The notes beneath the pieces are model-generated. The model was not told the origin of the DNA. It made no database searches and was given only the letters and a program-made list of their open reading frames with translations. A stretch of 9,391 nucleotides of DNA from an uncultured Atopobium sp. (GTDB taxonomy: Bacteria; Actinomycetota; Coriobacteriia; Coriobacteriales; Atopobiaceae): NCBI GenBank assembly GCA_900555335.1, contig USKU01000045.1:1-9391 (forward strand), read 5' to 3'. Shown one piece after another: positions 1 to 5,599 of the stretch. The position numbers and the translations under genes were made by a program. Within the stretch, counting starts at the first letter, position 1; every line of letters starts with the position of its first letter.

Positions 1-1266
1 AAAGATTACCTGTTAGAGAACGGCTTTACCTATCTGTCTGAGGGTGCTTCTTGGGATGTTCGGCCAGGCGGCTCTTACTTTACAACGCGCAACAATTCTT
101 CAATTGTTGCCTGGAAAGTTGGCGAGAAGTACTGTGAGCCCCAAACCTCAACCGTTTACGCTCCTTATCACTTCCAGCTTGCCGTTGCTCATGGCGATTC
201 TCCAACCTACAAGGTAAAAGCTCAGCCAGAGCTTACTGGTGAGGGCAACTCGCTTCGTCTGAACACCGAGGCATACGGCGGCATGCTTGACCATACCTGG
301 TTTGACCGTCCTCTGGGCATTGCTGGTCGTGTGCTGGTTAAGGTAGGAAACAAAGTAGAGTCTAGGCTGGTCAACATTGAAGATGACGTTGTCATGATTC
401 CAAGCTTGGCTATTCATCTTGAACACAAAAATGGTCTTTCGCCAGAGTTCAACCGCGCTAAAGATTTGATGCCACTCTTCAGTGCTGGAGAGCTTAATCC
501 TGGCGCCTTTAATGCCCTGGTGGCTGACGCAGCTGGCGTGTCTCAAGAAGATATTCTTTCTCGCGATTTGTTCTTAGTTGATCACACGGGCGGCCGTATT
601 TGGGGTGCTAAAAAGGAGTTTGTTTCCGCTGGCCACCTGGATGACCTTCAGTGCGCCTTTGTAGCGCTTAAGGCTTTCCTTGCTTCCTCAAATGAGCAGG
701 ACATCTCTGTGTATACCTGCTTTGATAATGAAGAAGTTGGTTCAAATACCAAGCAGGGTGCAAAGTCTACGTTCCTTAAAGACACGCTGCAGCGCATTAA
801 CGCTACGCTTGGCTTTACGCAAGAAGATTACTACCGTGCGCTCTCGGCATCTCTGCTGGTAAGCTGCGACAATGCGCATGCGGTACATCCCAATTATCCC
901 GAGAAGCACGATGCGGCCAACAAGCCTTATCTCAATGGCGGCATGGTTATCAAAGAGGCCGCACGTCAGTCGTACTGCACGGATGCGTTTAGCCGCGCCA
1001 TTGTCGAGGCAATTTGGAAGCAGCAAAACGTTCCTTACCAGATTTTTGCTAACAGAAGCGATATGCCAGGTGGATCAACTCTGGGCAACCTCTCCAACAT
1101 TCAGGCCAGCATGCATGCCGTTGACGTGGGCCTGCCACAGCTTGCTATGCACTCCGTCTACGAGACCGCGGGCACCAAAGACACGCTTTTAGGGTACCAG
1201 GCGCTCAAGGCGTTCTATGACACCTGCGTCTGCATCACCGATGCCGATTCGTTTGAGTTGAGGTAG
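1..1266 (+). CDS. M18 family aminopeptidase, 5'-truncated by window edge
   Basis: This is a cytosolic, dinuclear-metal aminopeptidase of peptidase family M18 (aspartyl/leucyl aminopeptidase type), which removes N-terminal residues from peptides. The frame is open from base 1 to the TAG at 1264-1266, giving 421 visible residues. Family members have roughly 430-470, so only some 20-30 N-terminal residues lie outside the window. Recognisable M18 motifs, numbered from the first visible codon, are: AHGDSPTY with His64 and Asp66; the NTEAYGGM and WFDRPLG stretch after residue 87; LDDLQ around 213-217; FDNEEVGS with Glu244/Glu245; SCDNAHAVHPN with Asp290; MPGGSTLGN; and MHSVYETAG with His384. These include all expected metal ligands and the catalytic Glu, so the enzyme should be active. 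No secretion signal can be judged because the start is missing. A 73-bp gap separates it from the next gene on the same strand. No convincing terminator is visible in that gap. Confidence 0.95.
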   Translation, partial: KDYLLENGFTYLSEGASWDVRPGGSYFTTRNNSSIVAWKVGEKYCEPQTSTVYAPYHFQLAVAHGDSPTYKVKAQPELTGEGNSLRLNTEAYGGMLDHTWFDRPLGIAGRVLVKVGNKVESRLVNIEDDVVMIPSLAIHLEHKNGLSPEFNRAKDLMPLFSAGELNPGAFNALVADAAGVSQEDILSRDLFLVDHTGGRIWGAKKEFVSAGHLDDLQCAFVALKAFLASSNEQDISVYTCFDNEEVGSNTKQGAKSTFLKDTLQRINATLGFTQEDYYRALSASLLVSCDNAHAVHPNYPEKHDAANKPYLNGGMVIKEAARQSYCTDAFSRAIVEAIWKQQNVPYQIFANRSDMPGGSTLGNLSNIQASMHAVDVGLPQLAMHSVYETAGTKDTLLGYQALKAFYDTCVCITDADSFELR

Positions 1267-1339
1267 TACCTGGCGAGAAACCCCGTGTGCTAGCTATACT
1301 TACGTACATCGCATACAACACATCACTTGAAGGAGTTCC

Positions 1340-2095
1340 ATGTCAGAAAAACAGCTTACTGCTCATGATATGGAGCTTCTAACTTGTGCAGGCATTTACG
1401 TTGAACCTCAGGCGCTGAATGGTCCTGCGTTGGTATTCCCTATCTCAGATGGTGAGGGTGGAGAAATACGTGTGTTGTGGCAGGGCGGCGCCTATGAAAG
1501 TGCAACTTATACAGATTCTAGAAAGAACCAACTGGTATTTTCTTATCTTGAGTTGTATGACTTGTTATTTGAGGCTGCTTGTCCCGTACATTCAGTTTTG
1601 ATGTTGGGTGCCGGCGGCTGCTCATATCCTCGGTATTTAGTTGCTCATCATCCAGAGGTTTCTTGTGACGCGCTGGAGCTTGATCCTAAAATTGCAGACC
1701 TTGCTCGCAGCTATTTCTTTGTGGATGAGGCTATTAGAGAGAGCAAAGGTAGGCTTCGGGTACAAGTAGCTGATGGCGTTGAGTATATAAAGAGCCTAGC
1801 TACCTCTGATAACAAACGCTATGACGCTATCTTAAATGACTGCTTTAGCGGAGAAGTTCCACCTGCAGCTATGATGACTGTTGTGTGGATGAGCCAAGTA
1901 GCACACTGTCTTACTCCTGGCGGAAGATATCTCACAAATGTAGTTTCTGCACAGTCAGGAGAGGGAGCGCATCAGCTTGAAGTGCTCTTAGATGCTGCTC
2001 GCACAGTGTTTGAGCAGGTAGAGGTTGTACCTTTGGATCCAGAGGTAGACTCAACAGAGCCCGATAATCTTATGCTCGTTTGCCAGCGCGCTTAA
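1340..2095 (+). CDS. Spermidine-synthase-like SAM-binding (methyltransferase-fold) protein
   Basis: A 251-residue soluble protein with the Rossmann-type fold shared by spermidine synthases and class I methyltransferases. Visible motifs are the nucleotide loop GAGGCSYP (residues 90-97), the acidic end of strand 2 ALELDP (Glu113, Asp115), VADG (Asp145), and YDAILNDCFSGEVPP (161-175). In true aminopropyltransferases the last motif usually reads D-S/T-D-P with a catalytic second Asp. Here it is D-C-F-S-G, so polyamine synthesis is doubtful and a methyltransferase or other SAM-using role is more likely. The N-terminal 80 residues resemble the beta-rich N-terminal domain of the family (SDGEGGEIRVLW, then SRKNQLVFSYLELYDLL). 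The start is ATG with GAAGGAG at 1329-1335, four bases upstream. A TATACT at 1295-1300 could be a -10, but no matching -35 is seen. The last 26 bases overlap the convergent transporter gene. The exact substrate is unknown. Confidence 0.8.
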   Translation: MSEKQLTAHDMELLTCAGIYVEPQALNGPALVFPISDGEGGEIRVLWQGGAYESATYTDSRKNQLVFSYLELYDLLFEAACPVHSVLMLGAGGCSYPRYLVAHHPEVSCDALELDPKIADLARSYFFVDEAIRESKGRLRVQVADGVEYIKSLATSDNKRYDAILNDCFSGEVPPAAMMTVVWMSQVAHCLTPGGRYLTNVVSAQSGEGAHQLEVLLDAARTVFEQVEVVPLDPEVDSTEPDNLMLVCQRA

Positions 2096-3332
2096 GTGCG
2101 GTGAGCGCCAGGGCAAGACAACTGCTCATCAGTACAATGCCAATGCCAAAGAGCACCAAGAAACCGTGAGCTGAGCCATCTACAATTAGGCTCCAAATAA
2201 TGAGAGCACAAGCAGAGACAAAGCAGCTTACGCCTGCAATTCTTGAGTAAATAAGAGTGGAGTCTTTTTTACCAAAGACCGCACGTACCAAAAGTGGCGA
2301 TCCGACCGTTGTAAGAGCGTAGGCAATTCCAAACAAGAAAGTTCCTGCAAGTAAGAGCGGCAATACTGGAAGTTTAACTCCCAGCAAAAGTAAGCCAACA
2401 ATGCCCGAGAAAATTCCTACAAAGCAAGCAAGTTTTACTGAGATATCGCTTAAAGCACCTAGAAGCACTTTTCCAATTGCTTGACCCAACATAGTTGTTC
2501 CAGCAAGAAGGCCTGTGGCGGCAGCAATGGCAGGAGCAGTTTCTGCAAAGGTTGCTGCATAGCTTGGGAAGTACTGAGAGATTTGCTGGTTAAAGGTAAT
2601 GAGCGCGTAAAACGCAGCAACCATATAAAACTCTGGATATTTCATTGCGTCATCAGCAGAGATATCAGTTGAAGAAGTCTCTGCAACCTCAACGTTTTTC
2701 TCGTCAGTAGAGGAGAAGGTAAGAGGGGTAAGGCCAAGGTCTTGGGGTTTCTCGCGTACTACAAAAAGGGTGAAGGGGAGTGTTCCTACAAGCATAACCA
2801 GGGCAAAAATCTGATAGCAAGTGCGCCAACCTTCAGGCCCAGAGGAGATAATGGCAGATCCAATGGGGTTAAAGACAGTGCCACCAATGCCGGTGAATGC
2901 AAAGCAGAGTCCCATAAAAGTACCAACGCGCTGGTCAAACCAATCGTTAATGAGGGCGGGGACACATAAGAACATGAGTGCAGGTACGCCAATACCCAGT
3001 CCCACCGCGCAGAGATAAAAATGCCACATCTCTTGAGCTGCTGACATGGCTCCATATGAGATCGCACAGATGATAACGCTTGCAGAAAGGACCAGGCGGG
3101 TGTCGTGCGTTTTATAGAACTTTCCTATGAACGGCAAAACTACCGTCATAGCAATGCAAAGTACCGAGAAGACCGCAGAGAAGGCAACGCGGGGAACGCC
3201 AAAGTATTGGGAAACTGGTGTGATGAAGATGCCAAAGCACGTAAGGATAATGGCGCACGGCAAAAACATGATGACAATACAAGTTGCAACAATAGCGTAT
3301 GCGTACTTAGTGCCTAGTAAACGTTGTAGCAC
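2070..3332 (-). CDS. MFS transporter, OFA/MCT-like, GTG start
   Basis: A major facilitator superfamily permease in the cytoplasmic membrane, 420 residues from the chosen start, the normal size for a 12-helix MFS protein. The N-terminal helix begins almost at once (YAYAIVATCIVIMFLPCAI). The helix 2-3 loop has a GKFYKTHDTR motif, the MFS G-x-x-x-D/R-x-x-R type signature. The central cytoplasmic loop (VVREKPQDLGLTP followed by an acidic, Ser/Thr-rich stretch) separates two six-helix halves. Helix 4-5 features such as NDWFDQRVGTFMG and GIGG resemble the oxalate/formate antiporter and monocarboxylate transporter branches, so a small organic anion is a possible substrate, but this is inference. An ATG at 3408-3410 would add 26 residues. 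I prefer the GTG at 3330-3332 because it follows GAGAGGAG by five bases, and the extra residues would be encoded across a strong hairpin. The 3' end overlaps the convergent gene by 26 bases. Confidence 0.88.
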   Translation of the reverse strand: MLQRLLGTKYAYAIVATCIVIMFLPCAIILTCFGIFITPVSQYFGVPRVAFSAVFSVLCIAMTVVLPFIGKFYKTHDTRLVLSASVIICAISYGAMSAAQEMWHFYLCAVGLGIGVPALMFLCVPALINDWFDQRVGTFMGLCFAFTGIGGTVFNPIGSAIISSGPEGWRTCYQIFALVMLVGTLPFTLFVVREKPQDLGLTPLTFSSTDEKNVEVAETSSTDISADDAMKYPEFYMVAAFYALITFNQQISQYFPSYAATFAETAPAIAAATGLLAGTTMLGQAIGKVLLGALSDISVKLACFVGIFSGIVGLLLLGVKLPVLPLLLAGTFLFGIAYALTTVGSPLLVRAVFGKKDSTLIYSRIAGVSCFVSACALIIWSLIVDGSAHGFLVLFGIGIVLMSSCLALALTALKRAGKRA

Positions 3333-3337
3333 TGAGG

Positions 3338-3345
3338 CTCCTCTC
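3338..3345 (-). promoter_or_regulatory. Shine-Dalgarno fixing the MFS GTG start
   Basis: On the minus strand GAGAGGAG lies five bases before GTG at 3332. The same GAGAGGAG with the same five-base spacing precedes the ATG of the neighbouring DUF438 gene (5044). This supports the GTG start over the upstream ATG at 3410, before which I see no comparable site. Confidence 0.75.
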
Positions 3346-3362
3346 TTTTGGCCAGAAATAGT

Positions 3363-3398
3363 GTAGGCGATGTGCCGTAAAAAGGACACATCGCCTAC
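3363..3398. repeat. 12-bp perfect inverted repeat (hairpin) between DUF438 and MFS genes
   Basis: GTAGGCGATGTG at 3363-3374 is exactly complementary to CACATCGCCTAC at 3387-3398. Two more G-C pairs (3375-3376 with 3384-3385) can form inside with one bulged base, leaving a seven-base loop. In minus-strand RNA the loop is U-rich. The hairpin lies 54 bases past the stop of the DUF438 gene and about 30 bases before the MFS start. It could end the upstream transcript or act in the MFS leader. Neither flank has a proper T-run after the stem, so it is not a textbook intrinsic terminator. A second, weaker pair, CTGAGT (3398-3403) with ACTCAG (3426-3431), sits beside it and shares base 3398. Confidence 0.75.
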
Positions 3399-3451
3399 TG
3401 AGTCGTACAAAATATTTGAGAGGTAACTCAGGATTTTACACGCGTAAGATC

Positions 3452-5044
3452 TTAGTTGTCGGAGCCTCTGCGGTTCTCGCCTTCAAGAGCGCGGATTGGT
3501 CCGATGTCCTGAGTGGTCTCAAGAGCGCCCAGGTAGTTGCCCTCTTCATCGCGAACAGCAAAGTAACGGACGTAGAGGAACTTATCTCTGACCTCAAACC
3601 AGAACTCGGAGGAGTCGCTACGACCGCTCCTGAACTCGGTGAGGATGCGACGAACAGCCTCTTGGCTCTTTGGTGGATGGCAGTCATATACGTCGCGGCC
3701 AAGGCAGCTCTTAGGACGAGGGAAGGCACGGGTGTCGCCGTGGCTGAAGTAACGTGTCTTGTCATCTGCATCAACAAAGGTAATGTCAAGCGGAATAGTT
3801 GCAAAGACAGCCTCAAGCTGAGGAATGGTGAACTCGCCGGTAGAGAGCTTGACCTTACCGTCAGCAGAGATTGCTTCCTCTTCTGCTTCAGCGTTATTCT
3901 CGTCCATAGCGGCTGCGGCTTCCATCTCTTTAAGCTTGTCGTTTGCAAGCTCAAGAGGATCTGCGTGCCATGAAGGAGGATTGACGCCAAATGCGTGACC
4001 AAACTCGTTTTCTTCGGCAGCAATCTGGGTCCACTGGGTGGCGGTTAAGTGCTCAAGAGAAAGCGGAATAAGGACGTTCTCTTCCTTGGATGCCATAGAC
4101 TCAGCGCCCTCAATAGCCTCATCCAGATAGTCAGCAACGCCTGCCATAAGGCCTGCATCATACTGGCCAAACGCGGTCTCGAGCAATGCTTCTGCGCCGT
4201 TAACAGCATTTCTTACCTCGTCGTCCTTACCCCACATAACCTTTGAAGGACCAGTGATATCGTGGCGCTCTAGGTGAGGGAAGAGCAGCTCTTCCTTGCG
4301 CTTGTAGTGAACAAAGACCTCATCAAAGGCGTCCATATCAGCCTTCAGAATTGCTGCAACGCCAGCGCACTCTTCGTTGCTGGAAGACTCGGTAAGCGTA
4401 CGAGCACGCTTAACATCTGGAGCAACGCGGTCATGGATAAAGGCAAGAATGCGGTCGTTTTCTTGGCGCATGGTCCAAACAGGATGGCCAGGGGTTTCTT
4501 CAACAGCACCTGTTGGTGCGCAAGAAACCTTGCCTTCAAAGAGAGCAGCATGAACGTCACAGAGCTTCAGGACCTTCTCCATAGGAACGCCGCCAGCAAT
4601 GAGCTCCTGTTCAGCGTTAGAAATCTCAGAGCCAGAGACGTCCTTGAAGTTACGGGTAAAGTCCTCGCGAACAGCCTCGATGTCCTCACCGTCGTTGAGG
4701 CGCTCAAGGTACTGGGCGATAAGAGCTTTGCGCTCCTCAGGGGTCTGCGCGATAGGTGCGTTCTCTGCCTCTACGGGTTTCTCGTCAGCTGGGGTTTCTG
4801 CTGCTGCAGGCTCCTCATCACCAAGAATGGTAAAGCCGTGGGAGCGGAAGATTGCTTTGAGCTCCTCAAGGTCTACGCCTTTGTGGTCGCAGCCTTTAGG
4901 GATGGTCATAAAACGACCCATGGTCTGCAGACGGCCTGGCTCGGTAATCTCGGCAAAGCCATTTTCTGCCATGAGGCCTTTAATAACGGGATACTTAGTG
5001 CAAATCTCATAAACGGATTTGCTTAAATCAAGAACCTGTGCCAT
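3452..5044 (-). CDS. DUF1858-DUF438-hemerythrin-PAS multidomain protein
   Basis: A 530-residue soluble protein with four recognisable parts. Residues about 4-75 form a DUF1858 domain (LDLSKSVYEIC, then MGRFMTIPKG). A Glu/Ala/Pro-rich linker runs to about 100. DUF438 follows at about 103-172 (KALIAQYLERLNDGE, then VREDF). A hemerythrin/HHE four-helix domain spans about 185-345, with candidate di-iron ligands His187 (GHPV), His246, Glu251/252, His257/His261 in HYKRKEELLFPHLERH, Glu321/322 and His332. After a charged linker, a C-terminal PAS domain (about 400-518) contains GRDVYDCHPPKSQ. The family is expected to sense or handle oxygen, NO or iron rather than act as a classical enzyme; its exact role is not established. 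No kinase or DNA-binding output domain is present, so the output is unclear. The start is ATG with GAGAGGAG five bases upstream. A dyad and possible -10 lie upstream (5089-5144). Confidence 0.9.
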   Translation of the reverse strand: MAQVLDLSKSVYEICTKYPVIKGLMAENGFAEITEPGRLQTMGRFMTIPKGCDHKGVDLEELKAIFRSHGFTILGDEEPAAAETPADEKPVEAENAPIAQTPEERKALIAQYLERLNDGEDIEAVREDFTRNFKDVSGSEISNAEQELIAGGVPMEKVLKLCDVHAALFEGKVSCAPTGAVEETPGHPVWTMRQENDRILAFIHDRVAPDVKRARTLTESSSNEECAGVAAILKADMDAFDEVFVHYKRKEELLFPHLERHDITGPSKVMWGKDDEVRNAVNGAEALLETAFGQYDAGLMAGVADYLDEAIEGAESMASKEENVLIPLSLEHLTATQWTQIAAEENEFGHAFGVNPPSWHADPLELANDKLKEMEAAAAMDENNAEAEEEAISADGKVKLSTGEFTIPQLEAVFATIPLDITFVDADDKTRYFSHGDTRAFPRPKSCLGRDVYDCHPPKSQEAVRRILTEFRSGRSDSSEFWFEVRDKFLYVRYFAVRDEEGNYLGALETTQDIGPIRALEGENRRGSDN

Positions 5045-5088
5045 ACGGGCTCCTCTCGGATAGGTTTAGAAAGTCTACTACGGCTTAC

Positions 5089-5094
5089 TTTATA
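5089..5094 (-). promoter_or_regulatory. Candidate -10 of the DUF438 gene
   Basis: On the minus strand TATAAA lies 45 bases before the ATG. No acceptable -35 hexamer is found 16-18 bases upstream. That would fit a promoter needing an activator bound at the dyad 5125-5144, but the dyad centre would fall near -52, not at a standard -41.5 or -61.5 position. Weak call. Confidence 0.3.
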
Positions 5095-5124
5095 CCCAAA
5101 GTGTGACAGGAGTTCCCTGTAGCT

Positions 5125-5144
5125 TTTGTTGTGGTTACAACAAA
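5125..5144. promoter_or_regulatory. Perfect 8-N4-8 dyad, CRP/FNR-like operator upstream of DUF438 gene
   Basis: TTTGTTGT (5125-5132) and ACAACAAA (5137-5144) are exact reverse complements separated by four bases. The 20-bp geometry with a four-base spacer is that of CRP/FNR-superfamily sites (FNR itself prefers TTGAT-N4-ATCAA). It lies 81-100 bases upstream of the hemerythrin/PAS gene and 59 bases past the antitoxin stop, so it most plausibly controls the former. As RNA it could also form a modest 8-bp stem, but no T-run follows on either strand. The regulator is not in the window. Confidence 0.5.
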
Positions 5145-5174
5145 TCAGAAATTATTCTTTAGTTTTAAAAGAGA

Positions 5175-5196
5175 TTAGAATGAGAACCAGTTCTAA
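5175..5196. repeat. Imperfect dyad downstream of the antitoxin gene
   Basis: TTAGAA (5175-5180) mirrors TTCTAA (5191-5196), and inside this an AGAAC-CA-GTTCT dyad occupies 5183-5194. It lies just past the antitoxin stop (5203) in AT-rich sequence. On the minus strand it is followed by a pyrimidine-rich TCTAATCTCTTTT stretch, so it may be a weak terminator. An alternative is a metal-regulator box: part of it (AATGAGAA) recalls Fur-type sites, though only one half matches well. Confidence 0.3.
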
Positions 5197-5202
5197 AAGA
5201 TT

Positions 5203-5481
5203 TTAAGCATCTAGGACCTCCGACATTGCGTCGGAGAATGAGGCATAGTGCTTGTAATTTTCTGGATGCTCTTTCATGTTGGTGTATTCATTAAGAGCCT
5301 CTATAGTTTGAGCATTAGGAATTTCTCGCTTGATTTCAAAAGGGATTCCCTGCTCACGAACAGTCTGACGAAGAAAAATGGTAATAGCAGTAGTAAGATC
5401 CATGCCTAAATCTCTGAGAAGCTCCTGAGCATTCTTTTTGAGCGTTGGATCCAAATTTATATTTGTGCTTACTTTTGCCAT
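5203..5481 (-). CDS. RelB/DinJ family antitoxin, solitary
   Basis: A 92-residue protein of the RelB/DinJ type II antitoxin family. These are ribbon-helix-helix proteins that repress their own promoter with the N-terminal half and neutralise a YafQ/RelE-type mRNase with the C-terminal half. The N-terminal beta strand and first helix are clear (STNINLDPTLKKNAQELL), followed by the family-typical LGMDLTTAITIFLRQTV and GIPFEIK. PNAQTIEALNE and a C-terminal SFSDAMSEVLDA complete the pattern, so the gene looks intact. Normally the toxin gene overlaps or follows within a few bases. Here the next 158 bases on the same strand hold no coding frame resembling a toxin, and the next gene is the unrelated DUF438 protein. 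It may be an orphan antitoxin, a remnant, or a repressor or partner acting on a toxin elsewhere. The ATG is preceded by AAGG nine bases upstream. A strong promoter and operator-like repeat lie just before it. Confidence 0.9.
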   Translation of the reverse strand: MAKVSTNINLDPTLKKNAQELLRDLGMDLTTAITIFLRQTVREQGIPFEIKREIPNAQTIEALNEYTNMKEHPENYKHYASFSDAMSEVLDA

Positions 5482-5494
5482 GATTACCCGCCTT

Positions 5495-5517
5495 TCTTGT
5501 AGTTTTGTTATACAAGA
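5495..5517. promoter_or_regulatory. Inverted repeat, probable antitoxin autoregulatory operator
   Basis: TCTTGTA (5495-5501) and TACAAGA (5511-5517) are exact reverse complements with a nine-base spacer. The repeat covers the -10 and the expected start of transcription of the antitoxin promoter, where binding would block RNA polymerase. RelB/DinJ antitoxins commonly bind such repeats in their own promoters. A smaller TTGT-N3-ACAA repeat (5505-5515) is nested within it. Confidence 0.6.
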
Positions 5518-5535
5518 TAATCACGGTAAAGTCAA
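5507..5535 (-). promoter_or_regulatory. Sigma-70-type promoter of the antitoxin gene
   Basis: On the minus strand a -35 TTGACT (5530-5535) and a -10 TATAAC (5507-5512) are separated by exactly 17 bases. Both are close to the TTGACA/TATAAT consensus. Transcription would begin near 5500, giving a short leader of about 20 bases to the ATG at 5481. This is the best core promoter I can see in the window. Confidence 0.7.
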
Positions 5536-5537
5536 TA

Positions 5538-5573
5538 AATATGTGCGCATCATAGGTACAACACGCACATATT
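5538..5573. terminator. 10-bp hairpin, probable terminator after the EEP gene
   Basis: AATATGTGCG (5538-5547) and CGCACATATT (5564-5573) are exact reverse complements around a 16-base loop. It lies 27 bases past the stop of the minus-strand EEP gene. In minus-strand RNA the stem ends in AUAUU followed by UAUUGACUUU, which is moderately U-rich. The long loop and broken T-run make this a weaker than usual terminator. It also abuts the -35 of the antitoxin promoter, so a regulatory site is an alternative. Confidence 0.45.
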
Positions 5574-5599
5574 GTGTATATAAATTACTATCTTCTGTT

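Noticed and set aside
1271..1300. Promoter for the spermidine-synthase-like gene with -10 TATACT
   Set aside because: No recognisable -35 at 16-18 bases upstream and no extended -10; left as a remark in the gene entry.
3416..4023. Open frames of 185-195 codons on both strands at the end of the DUF438 gene
   Set aside because: They are shadows of the PAS/hemerythrin coding frame; the Leu/Ser-rich translations show no domain, and neither has its own convincing ribosome site.
4274..5026. A 250-codon open frame on the plus strand
   Set aside because: It is wholly antisense to the DUF438-hemerythrin-PAS gene, shows no known motif, and is explained by the codon bias of the real gene.
5045..5202. 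Possible toxin gene or remnant following the antitoxin
   Set aside because: The minus strand is interrupted by stops within a few codons, is very AT-rich, and shows no RelE/YafQ-like segment; I read it as the promoter region of the DUF438 gene.
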